Assembly (NCBI GenBank): GCA_017871115.1
Contig: JAFCIZ010000001.1
Coordinates: 3,639,501 to 3,703,500, forward strand
Direction of reading: 5' to 3'
DNA: 64,000 bases
DNA from: Cunninghamella blakesleeana
Lineage: Eukaryota; Mucoromycota; Mucoromycetes; Mucorales; Cunninghamellaceae
The notes under the pieces are model-generated. The model was not told where the DNA came from. It did not search any database and saw only the letters and a program-made list of their open reading frames with translations. This document shows, piece by piece, positions 27,298 to 39,518 of this stretch. A program made the translations under genes and the position numbers. Every line of letters begins with the position of its first letter. Position 1 is the first letter of the stretch.

Positions 27298-27872
27298 TTT
27301 CTTTTATATATATATATATATATTTATATAGATTATTATTATTATTTTAAAATAGATTTATCGTTTTTTTTTTTCTTCTTTGTTCTTTTTTTTTTATTAG
27401 TGAGTATTAATTGGTATCAAATATAAAGGAATAATTATAAGAATAATAAATATAAATTAATACAAAAGAGAAAAAGAAGAAAAAAAAAAGGAATGGAAAG
27501 AAAAAAAAATGATACAAAAAAGAAAGAGAGAGAGAAAAAAAAAGAAAAGGAACGAATTTTATTATTATTTTTTTTTTTTTTTGGGTGTGAGTGGAGTCTC
27601 AAAAAAATACACTTTTATATAAAAAAAAAAGTCGCAGGTATTAGCTGGCTGGAAAAAAAAAAAAGCGGGAATAATATAATAATAATAGGTTTATTTATTA
27701 TTTCCTTTTTCCCCTTTTCTTTACAAGTATAGTTAAATAGGTGATCATTGATATATTTTTGTTTTTACATCTTTAATAAAAGTAATCATTCTCTTTATAT
27801 TTTTCCAATTATGAATGATAATTCTTTTTTATTCCATTTAAATATCAAATAAACTTAGCTCTCCCCCTCTTC

Positions 27873-27913
<41 letters not shown>

Positions 27914-28494
27914 CTTCTTGTATACTTTTTTATCATTGGCTATGTTTCGAAATGTTGCTTTTTTATTGTTGTTTATTTTTAAAAAAACTTTTTTTTCAAT
28001 GACGCGTCCGAGAGATGTTATTTAAAAAACAAATCCCGATTACTATTATTATTATTATTATTATTTTAATATATCATTCAGTTTATTTATTATTATTATT
28101 TTGTTTTGATAAAAAAAAATTTTTTTTTTATATAATAACAAATATTCAAGTATATACGTATATATATAAAAAAGAAAAAACTATATAATTTATTCGGGAT
28201 GATTTTTTTTTAATCTCAAAAATATATATTTGCAGTGTTCGCTCATCAGCTGATAATGAATGTTTAGGTGATTTTGAGAGAGAGATCAGAGACTTGAGGG
28301 TACTAGAGTAATAGTGAGGTAAAAGCCATTTTTTTTTTTAATAAATAAAAATCTGGCGGAGTTGAAACTATCCAATAAAAAGATTTTTTTTTTTGTAAAA
28401 ATAAAAAGCAGTAAAAAAAATTGGTACCTGTTTTTTTTTTTTCTCTTACTCCTTTCCCCTTTTCTTTTTTTTACATATCTTTAAATCCTACAGT
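27298..28494. other. Divergent intergenic region between KH and DnaJ genes
   Basis: About 1.2 kb with purine-rich sequence next to the KH gene start, TTA repeats near 27880-27910 and 28040-28065, and a CCAAT box upstream of the DnaJ gene. The local patches 28220-28320 and 28355-28375 are less AT-rich than the surroundings and may be the DnaJ core promoter or 5' UTR. No perfect heat-shock element (alternating nGAAn/nTTCn) was found by eye. Confidence 0.5.
28372..28376 (+). promoter_or_regulatory. CCAAT box upstream of DnaJ gene
   Basis: CCAAT followed directly by AAAAAG, about 120 bp before the DnaJ start codon. CCAAT is the binding site of the fungal Hap/NF-Y complex; function here is inferred from position only. 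Confidence 0.35.
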
Positions 28495-29834
28495 ATGGTC
28501 CGAGAAACTAAATATTATGACATCTTGGGTGTTTCTCCTGATGCTTCTGAAAATGAATTAAAAAAAGCTTATAGAAAACTTGCTTTGAAATATCATCCTG
28601 ACAAGGTAAATTATTACGATTATTATATGTACAAGTCATTTTAAAAAAAAATTATATAATCAATTAGTATGACTAATAATCTATTTTCTTTATTTATTAT
28701 TTTTATCATTATTAAATAAAATAGAATCCTGATGCTGGTGATAAGTTTAAAGAAATATCTCATGCTTATGAAATATTATCTGATTCAGAAAAACGACAAA
28801 TGTATGATCAATATGGAGAAGAAGGATTAAATGGACAAGGTGGTATGGGAGGTATGGATGCAGAAGATCTATTCTCTCACTTATTTGGAGGAGGGCTCTT
28901 TGGTGGAGGAGGTGGTGGACGTTCTAGAGGACCTCAAGGACCAAGAAGAGGTAAAGATATGGTGCATCATCTTAAAGTAAGTTTAGAAGATCTTTATAAA
29001 GGAAAAACTACCAAGTTGGCACTTCAAAAACATGTTCTTTGTGGTAAATGTAATGGAAAAGGTGGTAAAGAAGGTGCAGTACGTACTTGTAATGGATGTG
29101 GAGGTGCCGGTGTTAGAGTAACAATTCGTCAAATGGGCCCTATGATGCAACAATTCCAACAAGCTTGTCCTGATTGTCGTGGTGAAGGTGAAATTATCAA
29201 TGAACGAGATCGTTGTAAACATTGTATGGGTAAAAAGATTCTTAGTGAAAAGAAGATTCTTGAAGTATACATTGATAAAGGTATGAAGGATGGTACACAA
29301 ATTAAGTTTAATGGCGAAGGCGATCAAGCCCCCAATGTTATTCCTGGTGACATTATCATTGTTTTAGATGAAAAACCTCATACTACTTTCCAACGTGATG
29401 GCGATGATCTTATTCATGAAGTTAAAATTGACTTATTAACTGCTTTAGCTGGTGGTCAATTTGCTATCCCCCATTTAGATGATCGTATACTTTTAGTCTC
29501 AGTCTTACCTGGTGAAGCTATTCAACCAGGAATGGTTAAAGTCATTCCTAACGAAGGTATGCCTGGTCACCGTCATCAACAACACGGTCATATGTTTGTG
29601 AAATTCACTGTGGAATTCCCTCAACCTCATTGGGCCGATGAAAATACTATCAATTTACTTAATTCTATTTTACCTCCTCGCCCTGCTTTACCTTCATTTG
29701 GTAATAAACATGTTGAAGAAGTTGTATTAGCCGATGCTTCTGGTTATGAAGCTCAACGTTCTGCCAACGCTGCCTATGATGATGACGATGATGTAGATGA
29801 AGGTGGTCCTGGTGTTCAATGTGCTCAACAATAA
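28495..29834 (+). CDS. YDJ1: Type I DnaJ/Hsp40 co-chaperone, Ydj1-like, prenylated
   Basis: Two exons (28495-28605, 28725-29834) give 406 residues. Residues 1-65 are the J domain with the HPD motif at the exon junction (KYHPDK), which stimulates Hsp70 ATPase. A Gly/Phe region follows ([19 protein letters not shown]), then the zinc-binding domain with four CxxC motifs ([34 protein letters not shown]). The last motif ending in Lys rather than Gly is normal for Ydj1-type proteins. The C-terminal substrate-binding domains ([17 protein letters not shown] onward) are complete. The protein ends in CAQQ, a CaaX box predicting farnesylation and ER/perinuclear membrane attachment, as in yeast Ydj1. The J domain and the rest are separated by one 119-bp intron. 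Confidence 0.95.
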
Positions 29835-31115
29835 TTTTTTTATATCCATTTTTCCATTTTTTTTATTATTATTACACTTGTCACTCATTTTATATTAATA
29901 TTTTTTTTTTCATTTTATCTTCAATGTAATATGTTGCTTTTTTTTATTTTTATTTTTCATCACATATATTATATTATATTTATTATTACTTTATAGAGTT
30001 TTTTTACAAATAAAACAAAAAAAAAAAAAATACAAAATAAATGACATACATATAAAATTACACTTTATTTTGTGCAATTATTTTCATTAATATAAACGAT
30101 CACCATTTTAAATATATCAAGTAAAAATAAAATTACAAATATACTAAACATTTAATAGATGAAATAAATTTTAATACATTAATGATTTTTCTTCCTTTTA
30201 TAAAGCATTATTCTATATATATATAAACATTGTGAATATTTTCTGATTATTTTAAAGTTATAAACTAATCTGGAATTTTAACTGTTTAATGATATAAACG
30301 ATTTTCTGTATGTGGATTAAATTTCATAGAATAGCCATGCTTTTGACCTATTAAAATATTAAAGTAATTGTTTAATTTTTCTGTGGAGATAAATTAATCT
30401 TTAATTTGAATGTGATTTCTAAAATAAACTAGTATGTATTCGTAAAACTCAATCCACATATAGAAATCGATTATATCATTGAACAATTTAAATTTCAAGT
30501 CAGTTAGTCAAGTATCAATGAATATATTTGAATACCTGACCCAATTATATATTTTTAGATAATATTTTCAATCTTTTAAAAAAATAAAAATATGAGAAAT
30601 ACCTTGTATTATTTTTAAAAAGGAACAGTATAAGGAATCATTTTTTAAATATTAAGTAGAAATTTGAAAACAGAACTCTACTATATATGGAATCCCGATT
30701 ATTAAATTAGTATGGGTCTAAGTATTTGTCAAAAAATAACAAGAGAATTAAAAAAATATGAAAAAAATATATTTCTTATAAATACTTAACAAAATTTAAA
30801 AAACAAAAGCTTGTAACGTCTTCTATTTTATTTTTCAAAAAAATCTACGCGAGTGTGAGTAGCTAATACACTTTTTTATTTATACAGGCGCAACTTTTGG
30901 AAAATTTAAGCTCCGTGTATATATTTTATTCTTGAAAAAAAAAAAAAAAAAAATCTTTTTTTTTTTTCTTTTTTAAAAAAAATAGGATAAAATAGATTAA
31001 TATCCATATTTTATTTTTTTACGTACACATTTATATTATATTATTTATATTTATTTTTGATAAACGATTATAATTATTATTGTTACTATTTTTGAAAAAA
31101 TAAATATAAAAAGAA
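29835..31115. other. Intergenic, no gene seen
   Basis: About 1.3 kb between two plus-strand genes. The DnaJ 3' UTR probably ends near 30030. The remaining sequence, 30100-30900, is slightly less simple than typical spacers here but contains no credible frame on either strand and no tRNA-like fold. Poly(A)/poly(T) runs at 30935-30980 precede the Mgr3-like gene. Confidence 0.5.
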
Positions 31116-32706
31116 ATGAATAACGTATTGTCAACAATTAGATTATCACGTTCGAGGTTAAACTGTCAAACGAAGCTTTTTACTTCTTCCAACTTGCCAC
31201 GAAAAAGCAACATGGCACCATTATTACATCACCATCACCAACAACCTTTTATGAAACATACTTCTTTATCGTTTTCTTCATCTTCAAGATCCACTAAAAC
31301 CAAAACAATTCGTATTCCACCCTTTCCTTTAGTATTGATTGGTCTAGGTTTAACTTGCCTTGGTATAGGTTTATATGATCATTTTTTATCAGATATCCAA
31401 AAATATCCAACCACTGTTCGAACACCATTAAGAAAAGCTCTTTATTATGAACGAACAGATCCACAATTAGCTTTACCATATTTTGAACAAGCGTTTCAAG
31501 AAGCTTTAGTAGAGCCTACTTTAGAAATGAATGGGGCACCTTTGACAGGGATTCTTATTCAATGGGGTACATTATTAGAGCGGCTACAAAGAAAGAACGA
31601 AGCAAGACAAGTATTAATATTGGCCCTAAGACACTTACTTGGTATGGAAGAGAGATTGAATGATGATATCAAGATGAGTGAACATAATAATGAAGATAAA
31701 AACAAAAATGATATTGATCATCAAAAGGGAAATGTCAAGAAGCAACTATCGGATCAAGATATATTCACTTTTATAGACTGGACCACTTTACCTCCTTTAG
31801 AACAAAAGAAAGTGGTTGGATTATGTTTAAAAATTGGCGATTTGGATGTAATTCTTCATCGTGATGATGAAGCTGAACAGTATTATGTGGCTGCTGTAGA
31901 ACATTTATTAAAATCTTCTTCTAAACCAACTTCTCAATATGGCGATCATGGGGAGGCTGTTATATTTGATAAAGAACATTTACCTCAATGGTTAACTGAA
32001 AGTGATGTTGGTGTTGCATTAGCCACTTTAGGCCAGTTTTATGCATCCAAAAATAAATATAGGTATATATATATATAATATAAAAAATATAACGATCGAT
32101 ATTTTATTATAATTACTTTTATTTACCAATTAATTATTATTCATTTTTATTCTATTCTATTATTATTATTATTATTATTATTGATATATATAAATATATA
32201 TACATAGATATGCGATTGAATTATACTTACGAGCATTAAACTTGAATGGTATGAATAATTGCCAAGCATCGGTGTTTATGAATAATTTAGCAGAATCTTA
32301 TGTATCCTTGAATCAATTCAATGAAGCAAAACATTGGGCAGAAAAAGGGATTAATCTAGCACAAAACCCAAATACTTATAAGGTCAATAATGATAAACAA
32401 GTCTGTGATGAAACTTGCGGTGTGTTGTTATTTAATTTGGGAATGATTTTTGAGGTATGTATATAAACATATTCATTAAAAAAAGAAAGGAAGTTTAAAT
32501 CATGATCGTTTGGTTAAGTGAATAATAATTTATTTTATTTTTTACAATAGCAAATGAAGGAAAAAGAAAAAGCTATCCAAATGTATCAACAATCTATTCA
32601 ACATTCAAGACAACATGAACAATTTATGTCTGTACAAGAAGCATTAAAAGCTAGAAAGCGAGTAGAATTTGAATTGGCCAGAGAAAATCAAGCCAAAGTA
32701 GCATAA
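31116..32706 (+). CDS. MGR3: Mgr3-like mitochondrial inner-membrane TPR protein (i-AAA adaptor)
   Basis: Three exons (31116-32062, 32208-32454, 32551-32706) give 449 residues. The N-terminus is Arg/Ser-rich without acidic residues (MNNVLSTIRLSRSRLNCQTK), a good mitochondrial targeting signal. A single membrane segment follows at about residues 68-88 (FPLVLIGLGLTCLGIGLY), then TPR-type helices (DPQLALPYFEQAFQEAL, ARQVLILALRHLL, EAEQYYVAAVEHLL, ASVFMNNLAESYVSLNQF). The layout presequence, one TM, TPR domain and the motif RTPLRKALYYER match the Mgr3 family, which with Mgr1 feeds substrates to the Yme1 i-AAA protease. A generic mitochondrial TPR protein remains possible. The C-terminal exon is a charged helix. 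Confidence 0.75.
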
Positions 32707-33380
32707 TCCATCATAACAAAGAATTAGAATTATTTAAAATAGAAATAAAAAAAAGAAAAACTTTAATTACATGTTTATTATCATTATCAAGTCAAATATG
32801 ATAAGGAGGAAAAAAAAAAATATAAAAAAAACAAAATAGGTTAAGTTTTTTAAGTTTTTGGTTTGGTTTTTTTTTTTTTTTTTTTTTTCATTCCCACTTT
32901 TCTTCTTTTCTCCTTTAATTTTAAAATTTTTTATAGAAAAAAATAAAAATAAATAATAAAAAGATCTACCAACTCTTGTTTGTAAAATGAATCAACTTTT
33001 CATTTAAGTTACTCTCCTTTATTTCCTTTTTTATATATAATATCATTATTGTTATTATTGTTTAAAATGACTACGTAACGTATTTTTTTTTATTATTATT
33101 TTTATATATAAAAAGATATATAAATAATTTGGTAATATACAAAAAAATAAAAAGAAAAAGAAAAGGTAAAAATATAACAGTAATGAATAAATAAATATGT
33201 ATATATACTATATATAAAATGATCAATTTAGGGAGAAAATATGGGGTAAAAGAAAAGTTGTTAGTGGAGTAAAAAAAAAAAAGATCATGATGATGTTATT
33301 GATAATGATATAGAATAAAGGGGAGGAGAGATATGCGAGTATGAGTTGAGTTGGTAAAAAAAGGAGAAATGAAAGAAACT
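32707..33380. other. Convergent intergenic region
   Basis: Lies between the 3' ends of the Mgr3-like and homeodomain genes. It contains a T-run near 32865-32888 and A-rich simple sequence. No gene is seen. Confidence 0.45.
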
Positions 33381-34803
33381 TTAATAACCTAAAGTAGTTG
33401 ACCATAAAGAAGAATCAAGTAAGGTAGGATCCGATAAATAATCATCATTTGATATAAAAGGATCTATATCATTGTGATTATTAGGATTATTATTTTTAGT
33501 TAAATAATATAAAGAATCTATATCATTGATATCAATGGATGACGAAGGAAGAGAAGGAGGAGGAATAGTTGAATCATTATATAAAGTAGTAGTAGTGGTG
33601 GTAGAGGAGGATGGTAATGATAATAAAGCATTATCATCATCTTCGTTTGAAGAAGTAGATAAAGAAGAAGATAACAAAGGAGGAGGAGGAGATTGGTGAT
33701 GTATGATTTGGATCCATTGCTGTGTTTCAGGATAAGTAGCCATTAACTGAGATAAATCTTGCCATAAAGTAACACTAATACCTTTTAATACATGTTTTAA
33801 TACTTGAGAAGCTTGTTGATGTTCTGTAAAATCACTGCAAATAATCCATTCTTGCTCCTTTTTCATATAAAAGGAAGGGCTTTGTAATAAATCCAATTGA
33901 ATTTCACCTAATGAAGTTGCTACTGCTGCTGTTGTTGCTGAGGAGGAGGGGAGAGAAGAAGAATGGTGGTGATAAATAAATCGTTGAATTGTTGATACTA
34001 AAATTTCCATTTTAAATTTATGTTCTCCGTCAATAATGTACCAACATAAAGACTGTTTTTCGGGTTGATACATACATGTCAAATCGTTTTGATGCATTTT
34101 CATTCGATGCCATTTTCCAATCGTTAATGAGGATACATGGATAGGAATATCTTTTTTAGTGGTGAACTCTAATGGATTTGCTTCTGTAGATAAATAAGAC
34201 ACTATAAATTTACAATAAATAATAGATAATAAAAAAAAAAAAAAAGATTACTATTATTACTACTATTTTTTCAAGTTGAGTTTATATATATATGTACGTA
34301 CCTGCATGATCGGGTATTAAATCATTTGAAGGTGGTAATAAAAGAGAAGAAGAGGGAGTAGGAGGCATACTCTGTCTATTATCTAAAGTATATTGTTGTT
34401 GTTGTATAGGATGATGATGATGAAAAGATTGTTGTTGTTGTTGTTGCTGTTGTTGCTGATAATGATAAGAATCCATACTATGAGCTCTTTGATGAGGAGC
34501 AAATTGTTGTTGTAAATAATAATGCTGTTGTTGATAATGATAAAGTTGAGCACGCATATGAGCTTGATGCATTTGTAATTGAGCCTTTTTTTGCAAGTGT
34601 TTTACTTTAGCTCTTCTATTTTGAAACCATATTTGAATAGATCTATCCGTCATTTTTAATTGTTCTGCCAACTGTTTCCTTAATTTACTATTGGGACTAA
34701 CATTGACTGTAAAAGTATCTTCAAGTATAGCCAATTGTTCTGCAGTGGCCCTAGTGCGTTTTTTGGTAGCTTCTTCTTTATTATTATTATTGATAGATGA
34801 CAT
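33381..34803 (-). CDS. Homeodomain transcription factor (Phx1/Htf-like)
   Basis: Two exons (34803-34302, 34201-33381) give 440 residues. A homeodomain lies at about residues 14-73 (KRTRATAEQLAILEDTF ... recognition helix RSIQIWFQNRRAKVKHL) with W48, F49, Q50, N51 and R53 intact. A Gln/His-rich tract follows, then a conserved-looking globular block in exon 2 (HVSSLTIGKWHRM ... DLTCMYQPEKQSLCWYIIDG ... KMEILVSTIQRF). It resembles the block after the homeodomain in fungal factors controlling conidiation or stress (Htf1, Phx1); that comparison is from memory. The C-terminus is Ser/Pro/Asp-rich and may be an activation domain. Exon 2 begins in phase 1, giving a Val at the junction. Confidence 0.85.
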
Positions 34804-36574
34804 TATTATTATATTTTATAAAGTAAATGAATTCAAAAGGGAGAGAGAGAGAGAGAGAGCGTGTGTGTATATGTGAAATGGAAGGAAAGAAGGTAGTAGA
34901 AGAATAAAATAAAAAATACAATAAATATATATATTTAAAAAATAAATGAAAATAAATGAAAAGAGAGTGAAAAAAATAAAAAGAGCGCTTTTTTTTTTAA
35001 ATAGATTTTTTTTTAAAAAGGGATCCGATAAGGAAAATAAAAAGGAAAGGAAAGGAAATGGTTTTAAAAAGGTAGAAATAGTTGAAATAAAGGAGAGAGA
35101 GTGAGAGAGAGAGAGAGAGAGAAAGAAAGAAGAAGAAAAAAAAAGAGGAGGATCCCTTTTATGTTTGAGAAAAAAAAAAAGCCGTCAGATGATTATTATT
35201 ATTATTTTTTTTAAAAAAAAGAGACCTTTTTTAATCTAACATCTATCTTTCTCTCTCCTCATAAAACCTTGCCACTTTTTTTTTTTTTTTATAATAACCT
35301 GCCCAACCCAACCCAACCCACCCATTCTTCCTACTTACTTTTTCTTTTACTCTCAATTTCCTGCCCCTTATTTATTTATTTATTTGTTTTTCCTTTCAAA
35401 ATCAACCCTCGTGTATAACCGATTATTTTTTTTTTTTGACATAAAATAAAAACGGGGTCACAACTTGACATGATTGATTGGAGTATGAAAGGGAAACAAT
35501 GGAATAAAAACTGGTTTATTTCTTCTCTATTACTTAAAAAAGTTAATTACTAACTTTTTTTTTTATTCACGATGGCGAGTGCCTTTAAGGGAAAATCTAT
35601 ACGATTGTCATTTTTAAAATACCGATCTTTTTCCTTTGCTAACCTGATCATATTGAACATTATTTATATAATCTTGATTTATATATCTTTAAAGTATTTT
35701 TTAATCCGGGTAACTTTTATTTATTAATTAATATCAATAATAAAAAAAAAAAGAATAGCCATCACATATATTAATAGTTATAAAAATAAAATAATAATGG
35801 TAATAATAGCTATTACGATGGAAGTATAAAAGTAAGATTTCATATCGTCCAATTAAGATCTAGGGTTAAAATATATATATAAATAGAGTGAAGGAGGAGA
35901 AAGAACAGCCCATAATCATTATCATCATCATTATTATTTTGCATAATATATATATATAACTATTTCTCCAAAGATGTATCAAAATTGTCGATCTATCTGA
36001 AAGGGTTGAAATGTTATGTCTGTGTGCCAAATGCAAAGGAGTAAATACATATATAAGCTAACCCAATCTAAAATATATGTATATATGTATATATATTTTT
36101 ATACATTGATCGTAACCCTCTTTTTCCCCCATTCTCCTTTTTTTTTTTTATCTTTCAATGTTTTTTTTATTTTATTTTTTTATTTTTCTTTTTTTATTTC
36201 TTCTAATCAGATTCAGAATATTCCTCAGTAGCACCAATATTATAAAAAATAAAAAATAAAAGAAGAATAATGCATATATATATATATACATGTATTAGAT
36301 ATATAGTTTGTGTATGTTTATTTTGATAATGAAAATAATGGCGATCTTTATATTAAAGCATATAAGCTATGATCGACCCGTGTTAAAATATTAATATCAT
36401 TGATATATATTCTCATTGATCCAAAAATGTATGTTTCACTTTATTTTATTAAAAAAAAAAGGATCACCATGGGAAATATTTCCTGAATTTACTTGAACTT
36501 TAAAAATGCAGGCGTACTTTATATTTATTGACATATTCCTACTGATGGTATGTTATAGATGTATGTATGTATGA

Positions 36575-36610
<36 letters not shown>

Positions 36611-37763
36611 CTAATACTAATAATACAAAGTAAATGCATAAATGATGATCAGATTCATTCGCTAAAGAGAGTAAGAATGAAGGTAATATATATATATATA
36701 TATATATTTACAATTAATTCTTTTCATCAAGGATGATATATAAAGTTGAAAATAATAATGATGATAAAAAGATATAAAAATACATTTATATATATATATA
36801 TATAGTGAAGGAATTAACGGTGATAAAAGTATAAATAGTGAGAGTAGTGTAATAAATTGAATATGAATGTAAAAAAAAAAAAAAAAAGAAATATGATTTT
36901 GTATTATTATTATTAAAAAAAAAACCGTTGAAAAAGGCCATAATAATAATGATTGGTATATAGTGAACAAAGTGGATAACTAGATTGAGTTAAAAATATC
37001 TTTTCCATATAATAGCTTTTTTTTATGATATTGAAGTACTCTATTATTAGGAATCCATTTGTTGGATTTTTAATTGATTAATAGTATGTATTGAGACAGT
37101 TGACTTTGTTTTATATATATAATCCATATAAACCTTGTTTAACTTGTATTTTATAGTTGAATTATATATTATAAAAGCTGTCTTTCTCTATATATAAAAC
37201 GCGAAATACTGCTTGGAAAATAAAATGTGTCTTTTTTATTTTTATCAAATATTTTATATAATATTCATGTATCAATGTATTCTTTTTTTTTAATTTATCA
37301 ACTTTGTTTAAATATTGTATTTATTTAATTAATTCATTAAGGAATTACCAGTGTTTATTATTTATTTATTTATTTATATATATATATCAATATATCAAAA
37401 GTAGATTTAGTAAATAAAGTTTTTTTTTAGTCGAAAGGGGAATGGTCAAAATAAATGCCGGGATTTAAATATTTATAAACTTGGGTTTGATTGGATATTT
37501 TATTTATTGGTATATATAAATATAAAGGCTATAGTAATAATTATTACTACGCCTTTTTTTTTTTTTAAATAAAATAAAAGACAAATGAAAAGTTTTTTTT
37601 TTTTTTTTGTAAATGAGTAATGATTATATATATATATATATATATAAGTATATAAATAAATAAATAACTAAATAAAATAAAAAGATGATACAACAAAAAG
37701 AAAAAGAAAGAAAAAAAAAATACTATACATATATAAATACATCAATAAAATAATAAATAAATA
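34804..37763. other. 3-kb gene-poor region upstream of the homeodomain gene
   Basis: Purine-rich GA/GAGA tracts (34842-34860, 35093-35130), a run of CCCAA-type repeats near 35308-35325, TA microsatellites and homopolymer runs. A 51-codon frame at 35572-35727 is described among the findings. Otherwise no coding region is recognisable; long leaders and regulatory spacers are common upstream of developmental regulators. Confidence 0.45.
36575..36606. repeat. (TA)n microsatellite
   Basis: Perfect TA dinucleotide tract in the gene-poor region upstream of the homeodomain gene. Confidence 0.8.
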
Positions 37764-38819
37764 TTACATAGTTGGAGGTGGAGGAAGTACAGAGGTTGGG
37801 GCGGGTAATGCAGGAGGTAAATTATCGGGTAATCGAGAATATGATTTTCTTGGCGAAGAACAATAATCGTCATGAGAAAGAGAGGAGCGTATGCTATCAT
37901 TTCTTTGTAATACAGGATGAGTGGTACTAAAAGAACCATGAACGGGAGATAAAGGAGGGCTTATAAAAGAATGATGGTGGTGGTTTGTGATAGATGAAGC
38001 AGAAGAAAAAGTAGAGGCTGTGTGGGGAGGATCAGTTAGATAGGTAGAATCACTATTCCGCCACTGCTGATGCTGCTGTTGTTTTAGAGACGCGGATGAA
38101 GAAGAGGAAGAAGAAGAAATATCCATACAATCATGCTGGCTAGATCTTGGGGTAGAGTGCACACTATTATCGCTGCTGCTACAAATGCTGCTAGTGGTAC
38201 CAAATAAGACCTCTTCTTCGGTGTGGATTAGTTGTAATTTTTCTTTTGTAATGGGGCCATCTACGTCTTTTTTCCCGTCTCTATATTGATTTATATATTG
38301 AATTGTTTTTCTAAACCGATCCAGCCATATTTTCATCGAGTCAGCGTCTTCAGCTTGTAAAAACCAAGGGTGCTGGTCGTGAGCTGATTTTCTAATTTCG
38401 ATACAGTAAAGAACGCCAGCCAAATGATCGGTAACAAAAGCTTGCGATTCCGGGCCCAATTCTAAACAATCTCTGTATTTGGCGGTGGGCGTATCGGTTT
38501 TAAAGGTATAAATGTATCGATCGGCTAAGATGACAAAACGTTTCTTTTTATTTTTTGAAAAGGAGAATGTTGGAGGGATATGCTTAATCAAGTAGCCTTT
38601 CATGATGGCGTTGGGCCAGATAATATGACTTTGGACGCCATAAGTATAAGGGCGATATGCTTTGATATCGTTTGCTGTGAATTTCTTTTTGTGTTCTTCC
38701 ATGTTTTGACGATACTGTCTTCGTTCTGGTGTTTCAAAATCTAGTGGGAAAGGCATGTTTAATGGTGAAGTTCCAATTCCTGTATGATGTCTTTTTTTGG
38801 TTTCTGTAACGATTGACAT
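37764..38819 (-). CDS. PH-domain protein
   Basis: Single-exon gene of 351 residues, unusual among the intron-rich neighbours. Residues about 72-175 are a pleckstrin-homology domain: AIMKGYLIKHIPPTF, a basic KNKKKRFVIL strand, YIYTFKTD, and the closing helix SMKIWLDRFRKTI with its conserved Trp. The N-terminal 70 residues include a basic/charged helix. The C-terminal half is Ser/His/Gln/Pro-rich low complexity ending in a poly-Pro segment (PPALPAPTSVLPPPPT) that could bind SH3 or profilin. Membrane or phosphoinositide binding is expected from the domain; no catalytic domain is present. The first ATG at 38819 is preceded by an AT-rich leader with no in-frame extension. Confidence 0.85.
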   Translation of the reverse strand: MSIVTETKKRHHTGIGTSPLNMPFPLDFETPERRQYRQNMEEHKKKFTANDIKAYRPYTYGVQSHIIWPNAIMKGYLIKHIPPTFSFSKNKKKRFVILADRYIYTFKTDTPTAKYRDCLELGPESQAFVTDHLAGVLYCIEIRKSAHDQHPWFLQAEDADSMKIWLDRFRKTIQYINQYRDGKKDVDGPITKEKLQLIHTEEEVLFGTTSSICSSSDNSVHSTPRSSQHDCMDISSSSSSSSASLKQQQHQQWRNSDSTYLTDPPHTASTFSSASSITNHHHHSFISPPLSPVHGSFSTTHPVLQRNDSIRSSLSHDDYCSSPRKSYSRLPDNLPPALPAPTSVLPPPPTM

Positions 38820-39484
38820 TTATAAATCTGAATGCAATATAGAAATATATATAAATATATATATATATATTTCTATATATATCAAAGTATGTATGTAATT
38901 ATGTAAAGTAAGAATAAGAATGTTGAATGAGCAAATAAATAATATAAGAATTTAAAGTGGTGATAAAAAAAAGAAGAAGAAAGAAAGAAGGAAGAAAAAA
39001 TAAAAATAAAAATTAGAAAAGAGAAAAGAAAAGAAAAAAAAAAATGGAATAACGGAATTAAAAAAAAAAAAGTCTGATCTTTTTTCTTTGGTATTTTTTT
39101 TTTTTTTTTTTTTTCAGGGACATACTACTGAAACACTATTTTTTTTTTAGGCGGAATCTTTTCTGACTTATTTTCCCATATATATAAAATATAAATATAA
39201 TAAGCTTTTTATAAATCGAGTTTCTCTCTGATATTTATTCCATTTGAAAATATAAAGTTCCCACAAATTTATTACCGTATAAAGAAATAGACTTTTGAGA
39301 TATACCTTAAAAAATTGTTATCATTTTTCTATTTTCTAATCAACTCCATTAATGACCGAGTGTGAGTGGGTGAAAAATAAGAAAAGTTTATTGTAAAATA
39401 TATAAATATTTAAAGACAGTTGTCCTAAACTCAATTAGGGATCGACTTTCTTTTTTTAAAAGCATCACACAAGCGAAAAAATAT

Positions 39485-39518
<34 letters not shown>

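Noticed and set aside
27298..28494. Search for heat-shock elements upstream of the DnaJ gene
   Set aside because: TTC and GAA triplets occur but not in the alternating 5-bp spacing needed for a credible element.
28983..29327. Minus-strand 114-codon frame over the DnaJ gene
   Set aside because: It lies antisense to the conserved zinc-binding domain and has no recognisable protein features.
36016..36970. Short Phe/Ile/Tyr-rich frames upstream of the PH gene
   Set aside because: They read through TA and T-rich simple sequence, with compositions expected from the DNA.
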